43,406 bases of DNA from Pseudomonadota bacterium (GTDB taxonomy: Bacteria > Pseudomonadota > Alphaproteobacteria > Rhizobiales > Beijerinckiaceae), in contig JAJXWB010000028.1 of the NCBI GenBank assembly GCA_021781815.1, positions 1 through 43,406 on the forward strand. Reading direction: 5' to 3'. A program made the translations under genes and the position numbers. Shown piece by piece: positions 16,917 to 25,033 of this stretch. Each line of letters opens with the position of its first letter. Position 1 is the stretch's first letter. Under the pieces are notes generated by a model. The model did not search any database, was not told where the DNA came from, and worked only from the letters and a program-made list of their open reading frames with translations.

Positions 16917-17708
16917 ATGTTCGACGCGAGCAAATTCCAGGACGTGATCTACGAGGTGCGCGACACCGCCGCGTGGATCATCATCAATCGCCCCAAGGTC
17001 TATAATGCGTTCCGGGGCCAGACACTCGAGGAGCTGATCCAGGCCTTCCAGATCGCGGCCAACGACAAGAATGTCGCCAGCATCGTGCTGACGGGCGCGG
17101 GCGAAAAGGCCTTCTGCACCGGCGGCGACCAGAGCGCGCACGAGGGCCAGTACGACGGCCGCGGCGTCGTCGGCCTGCCGATCGACGAGCTACAGGGCAT
17201 CATCCGCGACACGCCGAAAGTCGTAGTCGCGCGCGTGAATGGTTTCGCCATCGGCGGCGGGCATGTGTTCGCGACGCTGTGCGACCTCACCATCGCGGCC
17301 GATACGGCGAAGTTCGGCCAAGTCGGCCCGAAGGTCGGCTCGTTCGATGCGGGCTGGGGCACGGCGCTGCTCGCGCGCAGCATCGGCGACAAGCGCGCCC
17401 GCGAGATGTGGTTCATCAACGACACCTATACCGCGCAGCAGGCCTACGAGATGGGGCTCTGCAACAAGGTGGTGCCGGCGGCCGAGCTCGATGCGGCGGT
17501 CAAGGACTGGACCGACAAATTGGCGCTGCGCTCGCCGACGGCGATCGCTTTCCTCAAGCGCTCGTTCAACGCCGATTCCGACTCGATCCGCGGCATCAGC
17601 AACATGGCGCTGCACGCCGTGAAGCTGTTCTACGACACCGCGGAATCGAAGGAAGGCGTCAACGCCTTCAACGAGAAGCGCGCGCCGGACTTCCGCAAGT
17701 TCATCTGA
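16917..17708 (+). CDS. badI: 2-ketocyclohexanecarboxyl-CoA hydrolase (BadI, ring cleavage)
   Basis: A 263-residue crotonase-superfamily hydrolase. BadI hydrolytically opens the ring of 2-ketocyclohexane-1-carboxyl-CoA to pimelyl-CoA. The resemblance to R. palustris BadI is strong along the whole length. The opening region is IYEVRDTAAWIIINRP. The oxyanion-hole segment is AFCTGGDQSAHEGQYDGRG, continuing VVGLP. The second oxyanion loop is FAIGGGHVFAT, the active-site stretch is FGQVGPKVGSFDAGWGTALL (S142 and D144), and the C-terminus is EKRAPDFRKF. This is the BadI/MenB branch rather than ordinary enoyl-CoA hydratases. The start has AACAGGAG upstream. The 82-base gap before it contains a 7-base inverted repeat, CTGCGCA (16861-16867) with TGCGCAG (16884-16890). 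It is followed after six bases by the CoA-transferase gene. Confidence 0.9.
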   Translation: MFDASKFQDVIYEVRDTAAWIIINRPKVYNAFRGQTLEELIQAFQIAANDKNVASIVLTGAGEKAFCTGGDQSAHEGQYDGRGVVGLPIDELQGIIRDTPKVVVARVNGFAIGGGHVFATLCDLTIAADTAKFGQVGPKVGSFDAGWGTALLARSIGDKRAREMWFINDTYTAQQAYEMGLCNKVVPAAELDAAVKDWTDKLALRSPTAIAFLKRSFNADSDSIRGISNMALHAVKLFYDTAESKEGVNAFNEKRAPDFRKFI

Positions 17709-17714
17709 CCTCAG

Positions 17715-18956
17715 ATGACGCCGCGGCGATTTGAGCCCGACGAACTGGCACTCGTCCTGCCGCCTGGTGGGCGGACGCTGGTACAATTGTGTTCTGGTGA
17801 ATCACTGGCGCTGGCAAAAGGCGTGATGGCGGCGGGCGAAAAGCTCGGCGCCATGACGTTCACCGGCATTTTCGTGCCTGGCCTGAACAGGAACACGTAC
17901 CTCGCCAGTCCCGCGTGCCGGGTCGAGACCTTCTTCGTCACGCCGGAGCTGAAGGCTGCGGGCGAGCCTGTGCGCTTCCTGCCGCTCTGCTACGCCGACA
18001 TTCTGAAGCGGCTGCGCACGGCGCAGATCGACGCCGCGCTGTTCATGGTCTCGTCGCCGGACGCTGACGGTATGTGCAGCTTCGGCCCGGTCGTCGACTT
18101 CCTGGCGGAACTCTGGCCCAAGATTCCGGTGCGCATCGCGCATGTCAACCCGACTATGCCTCGCACGCGCGGGCAGCCCGGCATCCCCTTCTCCGAATTG
18201 ACGGCCGTGTACGAGGCCGAGCAGCCGCTACTCGGCATGGAAGACGCCGGCGACGATCCGGTCGCCGACGCCATCGCGCAGCATGTCCTGCCGTTCGTGC
18301 CGGATGGCGCGACCTTGCAGACGGGCCTCGGCAAAATCCCCGGCGCCGCGTTGCGCGCGCTGAAAGACAGGCGGCGGCTGCGCATGCATTCCGGCTTGAT
18401 CGGCGATGCGGTCGCGGATCTCGAGCTCGCCGGCGCCTTCGACGGCGAAGACGCCATTCTCGCGGGCGTCGCCATCGGTTCGCGAGGTCTCTACGACTCC
18501 GTCGGTGGCGCGTCTTACCAGTTCCGGCCGGCGTCCGTGACGCATGACGGGCGCACGATCGCGGACATCGAAAATTTCGTCTCTATCAATTCGACGCTCG
18601 AGGCGGACCTGCTCGGGCAGGCCTATTCCGAACTCGGCCCCGGCGGCCTGATGTCAGGCCCGGGCGGCGCCTCGGACTACGCCCGCGCGGTGAAGATCGC
18701 GGACGGCGTGCGCATTCTCGCGCTGCCGGCGAGCGCGGGACGGGGCAAGATCTCGCGCATCATCGCGCCGTTGCAGGGCGCCGGACCCGTATCGCTCGGG
18801 CGAATGGATTTCGACATCGTCGTGACTGAACATGGCGCCGCCGATCTGCGCGGGCGCGACTACGACGAACGCGCCGAGGCGCTGATTGCGGTCGCTGCGC
18901 CCGTTCACCGAGAAACCTTGCGCGCGGCATGGCGCGCATTCGCACGTAAATTCTAG
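17715..18956 (+). CDS. Acetyl-CoA hydrolase/transferase family CoA-transferase
   Basis: A 413-residue family I CoA-transferase of the 4-hydroxybutyrate/acetate CoA-transferase group. It would move CoA between a thioester and a free acid. The C-terminal half has GLGKIPGAALRAL, LRMHSGLIGDAVADL, and FVSINSTLEADLLGQAYSEL. In the last, E296 is the candidate glutamate that forms the CoA-thioester intermediate. GPGGASDYARAV and VVTEHGAADLRG also fit. It starts six bases after badI and 17 bases before a BKACE gene. Since BKACE enzymes release acetoacetate and a CoA ester, a transferase beside them could activate the acetoacetate or load the beta-keto acid. That coupling is inference from gene order. 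Family assignment is firm, but donor and acceptor acids are unknown. Confidence 0.88.
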   Translation: MTPRRFEPDELALVLPPGGRTLVQLCSGESLALAKGVMAAGEKLGAMTFTGIFVPGLNRNTYLASPACRVETFFVTPELKAAGEPVRFLPLCYADILKRLRTAQIDAALFMVSSPDADGMCSFGPVVDFLAELWPKIPVRIAHVNPTMPRTRGQPGIPFSELTAVYEAEQPLLGMEDAGDDPVADAIAQHVLPFVPDGATLQTGLGKIPGAALRALKDRRRLRMHSGLIGDAVADLELAGAFDGEDAILAGVAIGSRGLYDSVGGASYQFRPASVTHDGRTIADIENFVSINSTLEADLLGQAYSELGPGGLMSGPGGASDYARAVKIADGVRILALPASAGRGKISRIIAPLQGAGPVSLGRMDFDIVVTEHGAADLRGRDYDERAEALIAVAAPVHRETLRAAWRAFARKF

Positions 18957-18973
18957 ATAAAGGGGAGGAACGC

Positions 18974-19903
18974 ATGGCTTCCAGCAAGGTCATCATCAGC
19001 TGCGCCGTCACCGGCTCGATCCATACGCCGAGCATGTCACCGCACTTGCCGGTCACGGCGGCCGAAATCGCGGACTCCGCGCTCGGGGCGGCGGAAGCAG
19101 GCGCGGCCATCGTGCATCTGCACGCGCGCAATCCGCAGGACGGCCGTCCGGATCAGTCGCCGGAAGCGTTCGAGCCCTTCCTGAAAGTGATTAAGCAGGC
19201 GTGCAACGTCGTTGTGAATCTGACGACCGGCGGCTCGCCATACATGACGGTCGAGGAGCGCGTGCGGCCGGCGGCGCAGTGGAAGCCGGAGGTCGCCTCG
19301 CTCAACATGGGCTCGATGAACTTCGGCCTGTTCCCGATGCTCAAGCGCTACAAGGATTGGAAGCACGAATGGGAGCCGCAGATGCTGGAAGGCTCGCACG
19401 ATCTCGTGTTCCGCAACTCGTTCAAGGACATTCGCTACGCGCTCGATACGCTCAACGCGACCGGCGCGCGCTACGAGTTCGAGTGCTACGACACGAGCCA
19501 TCTCTACAACCTGCACTACTTCTGGACCGAGGGGCTGGTGAAGGCGCCGCTGTTCATCCAGACCTGCTTTGGCCTGCTCGGCGGCATTGGCGCACACCCC
19601 GACGATGTCATGCACATGAAGCGAACGGCCGATCGCCTGTTCGGCGGCAATTATCGCTGGTCGGTGCTGGCGGCCGGGCGCAACCAGATGCCGGTCGCGG
19701 CGATGGCCGCGTCCATGGGCGGTCACGTGCGCGTCGGCCTCGAGGATTCGCTGTGGCTCGGCCGCGGCAAGCTCGCCGAGAGCAATGCCGCGCAGGTGCG
19801 GCAGGCGCGCCAGATCATCGAAGGCCTGGGGCTCGAGATCGCGACGCCCGATGAGGCGCGCGAGATCCTGTCGCTCAAGGGCGGCGACAAGGTCGGGTTC
19901 TGA
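18974..19903 (+). CDS. Beta-keto acid cleavage enzyme (BKACE, DUF849)
   Basis: A 309-residue Zn-dependent TIM-barrel enzyme of the 3-keto-5-aminohexanoate cleavage (Kce/BKACE) family. It condenses a beta-keto acid with acetyl-CoA and splits the product into acetoacetate and a shorter CoA ester. ISCAVTGSIHTPSMSPHLPV opens the chain. IVHLHARNPQDGRPD carries the metal histidines H48 and H50, NLTTGGSPYMTVEERV follows, and GGHVRVGLEDSLWLGRGKLA holds the conserved glutamate. Family members with different pocket residues handle different keto acids, so the substrate cannot be named. Its position after badH/badI and a CoA-transferase suggests a keto acid derived from an alicyclic ring. The RBS is AGGGGAGGAA. 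Its stop overlaps the start of the following CoA-ligase gene (TGATG). Confidence 0.9.
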   Translation: MASSKVIISCAVTGSIHTPSMSPHLPVTAAEIADSALGAAEAGAAIVHLHARNPQDGRPDQSPEAFEPFLKVIKQACNVVVNLTTGGSPYMTVEERVRPAAQWKPEVASLNMGSMNFGLFPMLKRYKDWKHEWEPQMLEGSHDLVFRNSFKDIRYALDTLNATGARYEFECYDTSHLYNLHYFWTEGLVKAPLFIQTCFGLLGGIGAHPDDVMHMKRTADRLFGGNYRWSVLAAGRNQMPVAAMAASMGGHVRVGLEDSLWLGRGKLAESNAAQVRQARQIIEGLGLEIATPDEAREILSLKGGDKVGF

Positions 19904-21312
19904 TGGCGGCCCTGTCGCTGGCCGAAGCGCCGGGCCGTCGCACGCCGGAGCGCGTTGCGCTGATCCACAGCGAGGCGCAGGGCGAGCTGGTCTGGACTTT
20001 CGGCCAACTCGCTTTTCGCGCACGACAGTGGAGCGCATGGTTGACTGCGCGGGGCGTGAAGCCCGACGATCTCGTCGCCTTTGCTTTCCCGAACGGCCCG
20101 GAATTCTTCGCGCTGACCTTCGGCATTTACTGCGTGGGCGCGACGCCTGCGCCGATCTCGCACAAGCTGCCCGAGCGTGAGCGTGCGGAAATCGTCGAGG
20201 TGATGCAGCCCGCGATCTTCGTGACGCCGGCGGATGCCGCGGCCAGCGAGACTCTCGCGCCCGGGTCCGGCCCTGTTCACGTCGCGCGCTCGTGGAAGGC
20301 GTGTACCTCGGGCGGCAGCACGGGGCGTCCGAAGGTGATCGTCGACGGCCGGCCCGCCGCGTTCGACGAGAAGATGGATTTCATCGGCATACCGGCCGAC
20401 GATGTCGTGCTCGCGCCCGGCCCTCTCTATCACAACGCGCCGTTCTCGGCCTCGGTGTTCGCGCTGTGGAAGGGCGACTGCGTCGTCACGATGGAGCGGT
20501 TCGATCCCGAGCGCGCGCTGGCGCTGATCGAGAAGCATCGAGTCCAATGGGCGATGATGGTGCCGACCATGATGCATCGCATCTTTCGCCTCGCGCCTGA
20601 CGTGCGCCAGAAATTCGATCTGTCGTCGTGGAAGATGGTCGTGCATACGGCGGCGCCGATCGCGCAGTGGCTGAAACATGCGTGGATCGACTGGCTCGGG
20701 CCAGATCATATCTGGGAAGTCTATGGCGCGACCGAAGGTCTCGTGCGTTGCTGGATCGGCGGGTGGGACTGGCTGCAGCGCCCGGGCTCAGCGGGCCTGC
20801 CGGCGGGCGGCGCACGCCTGAAGATTCTGCGCCCCGACGGGACCGAATGCGCGCCCGGCGAACAAGGCGAGGTCTACGCCATGCCGCCGGGCGGCCCCGG
20901 CTCTTCGTATCGCTACATCGGCGCCGAGCGTCGTGCGACGGCGGATGGCTGGGAATCGGTCGGCGATATCGGCCATGTCGACTCCGACGGCTATCTCTTC
21001 CTCGCCGACCGTCGCACCGATCTCATAATTTCCGGCGGCGTCAACATCTGGCCGGCGGAAGTGGAGGCGGCGATTCTCGCGCATCCCCGCATTCATTCGT
21101 GCGCCGTGCTCGGCGCGCCCGACGACGATCTCGGCCAGCGCGTGCATGCGGTGATCGAGACAGACGATCCATCGCTCGACCTGACGGCGCTGCGCGCCTT
21201 CCTGTCGGACGTGTTGGCCGTCAGCAAGCATCCCCGTTCAATCGTCGTCAGCGACAAGCCGGTGCGCGACGACGCCGGCAAGGTGCGCAAGGCCGCGCAC
21301 GTCCCTTCCTGA
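19903..21312 (+). CDS. AMP-dependent acid-CoA ligase
   Basis: A 469-residue ANL-superfamily ligase that would couple a carboxylic acid to CoA through an acyl-adenylate. The nucleotide loop is CTSGGSTGRPK (residues 134-144). The SGGSTGRPK variant is the one I associate with bile-acid and aryl-acid ligases rather than fatty-acid ligases. Further motifs are WEVYGATEGLV, WESVGDIGHVDSDGYLFLAD and RTDLIISGGVNIWPAEVE. The C-terminal catalytic lysine is in DDAGKVRKAAH. It is shorter than typical ligases of 510-550 residues, mainly in the N-terminal domain. It is translationally coupled to the BKACE gene (TGATG) and followed after 17 bases by the FadB-like hydratase. A cyclic or bulky acid substrate fits context but is inferred. 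Confidence 0.88.
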   Translation: MAALSLAEAPGRRTPERVALIHSEAQGELVWTFGQLAFRARQWSAWLTARGVKPDDLVAFAFPNGPEFFALTFGIYCVGATPAPISHKLPERERAEIVEVMQPAIFVTPADAAASETLAPGSGPVHVARSWKACTSGGSTGRPKVIVDGRPAAFDEKMDFIGIPADDVVLAPGPLYHNAPFSASVFALWKGDCVVTMERFDPERALALIEKHRVQWAMMVPTMMHRIFRLAPDVRQKFDLSSWKMVVHTAAPIAQWLKHAWIDWLGPDHIWEVYGATEGLVRCWIGGWDWLQRPGSAGLPAGGARLKILRPDGTECAPGEQGEVYAMPPGGPGSSYRYIGAERRATADGWESVGDIGHVDSDGYLFLADRRTDLIISGGVNIWPAEVEAAILAHPRIHSCAVLGAPDDDLGQRVHAVIETDDPSLDLTALRAFLSDVLAVSKHPRSIVVSDKPVRDDAGKVRKAAHVPS

Positions 21313-21329
21313 ATCCTGGAGCCTGAACC

Positions 21330-22619
21330 TTGGTCGAACTGCCGCGCCTCGAACATTTTCGTCTGGAACTGAAGGACAACGGTCTCGCGCATCTCGTGTT
21401 CGATGCGCCGGGCCGGTCGATGAACGTCTTCTCCAACGCTGCGATTCACGAACTTTCCGCCTTTGCGAAATGGCTCGCCGAAGCCGACGTGCGCGGCGCC
21501 GTCATCCGCTCGGGCAAGACGTCGGGCTTCTGCGCCGGAGCCGACCTGGCGGAACTCGGCGTCGCCTACGACATGATCGTCGCTGCGCCGCCGATGCGTC
21601 GCTTCAATCTCGCGTTCGATCACTTCTTCCCGCTCAGCGCCGCCATTCGCGCGATGGAGACGGCCGGCAAGCCTGTCGCGGCGGCTATATCGGGCATTGC
21701 GCTCGGCGGCGGCTGTGAACTCGCGCTCGGCGCGCATTACCGCGTGCTGACCGATCATCCGGGCGCCGCGCTCGGCGTTCCGGAATCGCTCGTCGGCCTG
21801 CTGCCGGGCGCCGGCGGAACGCAGCGTTTGCCGCGCCTCGTCGGCATCGGCGCCGCGCTGCCGCTGCTGCTGGAAGGCAAACGCCTGGCCGGCGAGGCCG
21901 CGCGCGCCGCTGGTCTCGTGCACGAGATCGTCGCGCCGGGCGAAGAAATCGCCGCGGCCGAGAAATGGCTGCTCGCCAATCCGAACGCACAGCAGCCGTG
22001 GGATGTGCCGTCGTGGACGCCGACGTCTTCAGTCGAGGTCGGCGCCCGCATCGCGACCGAACGCATGCGCGTGCTCGCGCAGACGCTCGGGCATTATCCG
22101 GCGCCGCTCGCCATCCTCGATTGCGTGGAGTTCGGGCTGCCGCAATGTTTCGACGGCGCGATCCGCACGGAAATGTCGATCTTCTCGCACCTGATCCAGC
22201 GCGAGGAGCCGCGCAACATGATCCAGGGCCTGTTCCTCGGTCGCACGGATTTCGACCGCGCGCGCAAGGCCGGCGGCCCGCCGGCTTTCGTGGTCGAGAT
22301 CGTCGCCGCCGTGCGCGCCGCGCTGGAAGCGGCGCCGGCCTCGTACGACGATCTCGCGCGCGCCGGCTTCAAGGTGGAGGGCGCCGCGAAGCAGGCGCCG
22401 GTGCGCGATCGCGCCGCCGCCGGCTACTGGCTCGATGAGGACGCAGGCGCGGCAGCGATCCGCGCGACGCTCGAAATGATCGAGAGCGCCATCGCACCTT
22501 GGCGGGAAAAGCTGTCGTCGGACGACCGCCGCCTCGCGGATTTCGTCGTCATTCAGGAAGCGGGCTACCCCGGCTATCTCGGCGGCCCGTTTCTGTTCGG
22601 CACGCGCTATCGGTCCTGA
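21330..22619 (+). CDS. FadB/FadJ-like enoyl-CoA hydratase lacking the dehydrogenase core
   Basis: A 429-residue protein. Residues 1 to about 200 are a crotonase domain like the N-terminal half of FadB/FadJ. They contain GFCAGADLAELG, GIALGGGCELALG, and LGVPESLVGLLPGAGGTQRL with one catalytic-type glutamate. The second hydratase glutamate appears replaced in the GAALPLLLEG helix. Residues 200-300 include the FadB linker-like PRNMIQGLFLGRTDFDRARK. The NAD-binding domain (a GAGxMG motif) should follow but is missing. The C-terminal 100 residues instead resemble the end of the dehydrogenase part, closing in EAGYPGYLGGPFLFG. The start is TTG at 21330 with GGAG nine bases upstream. It is the last gene of operon C and its stop overlaps the convergent neighbour by 13 bases. 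Confidence 0.85.
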   Translation: MVELPRLEHFRLELKDNGLAHLVFDAPGRSMNVFSNAAIHELSAFAKWLAEADVRGAVIRSGKTSGFCAGADLAELGVAYDMIVAAPPMRRFNLAFDHFFPLSAAIRAMETAGKPVAAAISGIALGGGCELALGAHYRVLTDHPGAALGVPESLVGLLPGAGGTQRLPRLVGIGAALPLLLEGKRLAGEAARAAGLVHEIVAPGEEIAAAEKWLLANPNAQQPWDVPSWTPTSSVEVGARIATERMRVLAQTLGHYPAPLAILDCVEFGLPQCFDGAIRTEMSIFSHLIQREEPRNMIQGLFLGRTDFDRARKAGGPPAFVVEIVAAVRAALEAAPASYDDLARAGFKVEGAAKQAPVRDRAAAGYWLDEDAGAAAIRATLEMIESAIAPWREKLSSDDRRLADFVVIQEAGYPGYLGGPFLFGTRYRS

Positions 22620-23410
22620 TAGGACGGCGCGCGCTTCTCGCGGAAGGCGGCGACGGCTTCGTGGAAGTCCGACGTCTCCAGCAGCATCACCTGTTGGCGA
22701 TCTTCCAGCGTCAGGGCAGCGTCGAGGCTCTGCGCGTCGATTTCGGCGTTGAGCGTTTCCTTGGTCATGCGCAGGCCCATCGGCGAGGCGCGCATCATGT
22801 CGGCAGCGAGCGAAAGACCGGTGTCGAGAAGCTTGTCTTGCGGCACGATCTCGCTGACGAGGCCTATCGCCTTCGCGCGCTCGGCCTCGATGAAGCGGCC
22901 GCTCATCAGGAATTCCGACGCGACGGACACGCCGACGAGGCGCGGCAACAGATAGCCCGAGCCCATGTCGCAACCGCCGAGACCGACGCGCAGATAGGCG
23001 GCGTTCATGCGCGCATCGGGCGCGGCGTAGCGCACGTCGCAGGCGAGAGCGATCGAGAATCCGGCGCCGCAGGCCGCGCCCTGGATCAGGCCGAGGATCG
23101 GCTGCGGCGCCGCGCGCATCAGGCGGATGAGGCCGGAATAGCGCTTCTGCTCGAGCATCTGGCGCTGCGGCCGCCCGGCGCCCGGCGGCGCGAACGCGTC
23201 CGAGCCGAGATCGGCGCCGGCGCAGAACGCGCGGCCATCGCCGCGCAGGATCACGACGCGGGTCGTGAAATTCGACTGCAGGCCTTCGAAGTAGGCCGAC
23301 AGCGCGTCGATCATCGCGGGAGTGACCGCATTGAGCGCCTCGGCGCGGTCGAGCGTGACGATGTCGATTGCGCCGCGGCTTTCGACCTGAATGGTTCCGT
23401 TGCTCGCCAT
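22607..23410 (-). CDS. Enoyl-CoA hydratase/isomerase family protein
   Basis: A 267-residue crotonase. The oxyanion segments are AFCAGADLGSDAF (about residues 61-73) and GAACGAGFSIALACDVRYAA. The stretch NAAYLRVGLGGCDMGSGYLL lacks the first hydratase glutamate but has an aspartate in GCDMG, and a glutamate is kept in the following helix (VASEFLMSG). That combination is common in isomerase-like and undefined members, so hydration is not assured. The start at 23410 follows the preceding stop by eight bases. An extended frame to 23581 would run into the neighbour. It is the last gene of the leftward operon D and ends 13 bases inside the convergent FadB-like gene. Substrate is unknown. Confidence 0.87.
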   Translation of the reverse strand: MASNGTIQVESRGAIDIVTLDRAEALNAVTPAMIDALSAYFEGLQSNFTTRVVILRGDGRAFCAGADLGSDAFAPPGAGRPQRQMLEQKRYSGLIRLMRAAPQPILGLIQGAACGAGFSIALACDVRYAAPDARMNAAYLRVGLGGCDMGSGYLLPRLVGVSVASEFLMSGRFIEAERAKAIGLVSEIVPQDKLLDTGLSLAADMMRASPMGLRMTKETLNAEIDAQSLDAALTLEDRQQVMLLETSDFHEAVAAFREKRAPSYQDR

Positions 23411-23418
23411 GCGTCCTC

Positions 23419-24531
23419 TCAGATCGGCGGGAAGTCCTGCACTTCCTGGTATTTCGAATAACCCTTGCCGACGCCGTATTCCATGATGCCGAAGCCGACC
23501 TCGCTGCCCTCGCGCACCTCGATCACGTGGTCGCAGAGCGTGCGCGCGATGCCGCGCGCGGCGGCGTCGTTCAGGTCCCACACCTCGTGCTCGGTGTAGA
23601 GCTTGCCCTTGTCGTCGCCGTGGAACCAGCTGTTGAGGCCGCCGTAGAGCCCGCCTTTGAGATAATAGCGCGCCGGCAGGGCGCGGATTTCGAGCCGGCG
23701 CGTGGTGCCGTCCGACATGCGCGCGTCGAACAACGCGCTCTCCACGCGCTGACCGTGCGGGTCCTTCGCCCAGACGATTTGGTGCGCGACGTCGTCGAGC
23801 AGGATGTTCTTGGAACGCGTTCCGAGCGGCAGCACCTCTTCGCCGGTGATGTAAATCTTGTCGCCGGGCGCCCGCTCCTTGAAGAAGACGGTGAGGCCGC
23901 GGTTCTTGAACTGCACCGTGGTCCAGGCGTAGAAGAACGGCGGATAGAAGGTGACGGGCGGATGCGTTTCGTCCGTCCGCATCTCGCCGCGAATGCCCCA
24001 GGAATGATCGCGCTGGCCGAGCCAGCTGTCCGGCTCGATCGTGCGCCGCTGGCCGGCGACCTCAATCCAGCCGCGATAGGCGCCGAGCTGCTGGCCGCGC
24101 GCCATGTTCTCGGTGACGCGGCCATTGCGGCGGCGGAAGTGCGCTTCTTCCTCGTGCGGGTTCATCGTGCCGATGAATTCCATGTCGAAGGACAGGCCTG
24201 ACTCGTTCGGCTCCAGCAGCAGGCGATGCCGCTTCAGGCCTTCGAGCACGTTAATCGACAACGGGCCAATCTTCGTTTCCAGCGGGTTGGGCCGCAGCCG
24301 GCGCGAGGCGCGGAAATTATACTGCTTGCCGTCGAACATGACGCCGGCGAAGCCGTCCATCACGTTGCGGTTGGGGTGATAGCCTAGCCCGATATCGAAG
24401 ATGAAATCGCCGCCCGGGCAGGGATGGCCGGTGTACCAGAGCCGTTCCATCCATGCGGGGTCGCTGTTCCCGACGTGATCGAAGGTGGTCGGCAACTGAT
24501 GGCCGATGAAATCGTCCTGTGGCGACAGCAT
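23419..24531 (-). CDS. CrtC/AttH-like beta-barrel protein (DUF7064/7065 type), function unknown
   Basis: A 370-residue protein that I place in the group of uncharacterised carotenoid 1,2-hydratase/AttH-like proteins, called DUF7064/DUF7065 in annotation. The diagnostic stretch is SWLGQRDHSWGIRGEM. The chain is rich in aromatic residues and predicted beta strands (for example PPFFYAWTTVQFKNRGL and NILLDDVAHQIVWAKD). No signal peptide or membrane segment is seen, so it is probably cytosolic. Such genes recur in catabolic clusters for hydrophobic cyclic compounds, and a lipocalin-like fold suggests binding or hydration of a hydrophobic molecule. No catalytic residue can be named. It lies between the helper-like gene and the crotonase in operon D. 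Confidence 0.75.
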   Translation of the reverse strand: MLSPQDDFIGHQLPTTFDHVGNSDPAWMERLWYTGHPCPGGDFIFDIGLGYHPNRNVMDGFAGVMFDGKQYNFRASRRLRPNPLETKIGPLSINVLEGLKRHRLLLEPNESGLSFDMEFIGTMNPHEEEAHFRRRNGRVTENMARGQQLGAYRGWIEVAGQRRTIEPDSWLGQRDHSWGIRGEMRTDETHPPVTFYPPFFYAWTTVQFKNRGLTVFFKERAPGDKIYITGEEVLPLGTRSKNILLDDVAHQIVWAKDPHGQRVESALFDARMSDGTTRRLEIRALPARYYLKGGLYGGLNSWFHGDDKGKLYTEHEVWDLNDAAARGIARTLCDHVIEVREGSEVGFGIMEYGVGKGYSKYQEVQDFPPI

Positions 24532-24550
24532 GTGCCGAACTCCCTGTGAA

Positions 24551-25033
24551 TCAGTCGGACCCGCGCGACATTTCCTCGAACATCGGCTTGGCGCTGGTCG
24601 TCAGCTCCCATTTGAGCTGGCGCTGGATGTAGCGCGCGATGGCGGCGTCTGCTTCAGCGACCACAGCGGCCGGCGCCGAAGCGCGATGCGCGCCGAGCCA
24701 GTCGATGAGATCACAGATCGCCTTGTCGCCCGCGTCGCGCTGCGCTTCCAGTTCGGCCGCGCTCGGCAAGGGCCGCGCGACGATGGCAGGCGGCGGCGGC
24801 GCGCCGGGCAGCTGCGGCGCAAGCGCGGACAGCGCCTGGGCGGCCTCGTCCAGCGCGCGCAACTGCTCGCCGAGAAATTCGTTCGACCAGGAGGCGCGCA
24901 GGCGGATCGAGTTCAGCATGTAGATCAGGCCGTACGCCTGACCGCGCGCGAAATCGCCTTGAAGGTTCGGGATCACTTCTTGGCGCAGCGTGGCGATCAT
25001 GCCGTCGATCAGGCGGGGCAGCGACGTGTTCAT
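24551..25033 (-). CDS. Small helical protein, DUF6285/LvaB-like kinase partner
   Basis: A 160-residue alpha-helical protein without signal peptide or membrane segment. The N-terminal part, MNTSLPRLIDGMIATLRQEV followed by IPNLQGDFARGQAYGLIYML, looks like the DUF6285 family. Its best-known member, LvaB, is a small protein needed by the 4-hydroxyacyl-CoA kinase LvaA in levulinic acid breakdown. A proline-rich break (GAPPPPAIVARPLP) separates a second helical stretch that makes it longer than typical LvaB. Its start overlaps the stop of the phosphotransferase gene by four bases (ATGA), which mirrors the coupled lvaA-lvaB order. The relationship was judged by eye and needs a profile search. It could otherwise be an unrelated helical protein. 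Confidence 0.6.
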   Translation of the reverse strand: MNTSLPRLIDGMIATLRQEVIPNLQGDFARGQAYGLIYMLNSIRLRASWSNEFLGEQLRALDEAAQALSALAPQLPGAPPPPAIVARPLPSAAELEAQRDAGDKAICDLIDWLGAHRASAPAAVVAEADAAIARYIQRQLKWELTTSAKPMFEEMSRGSD

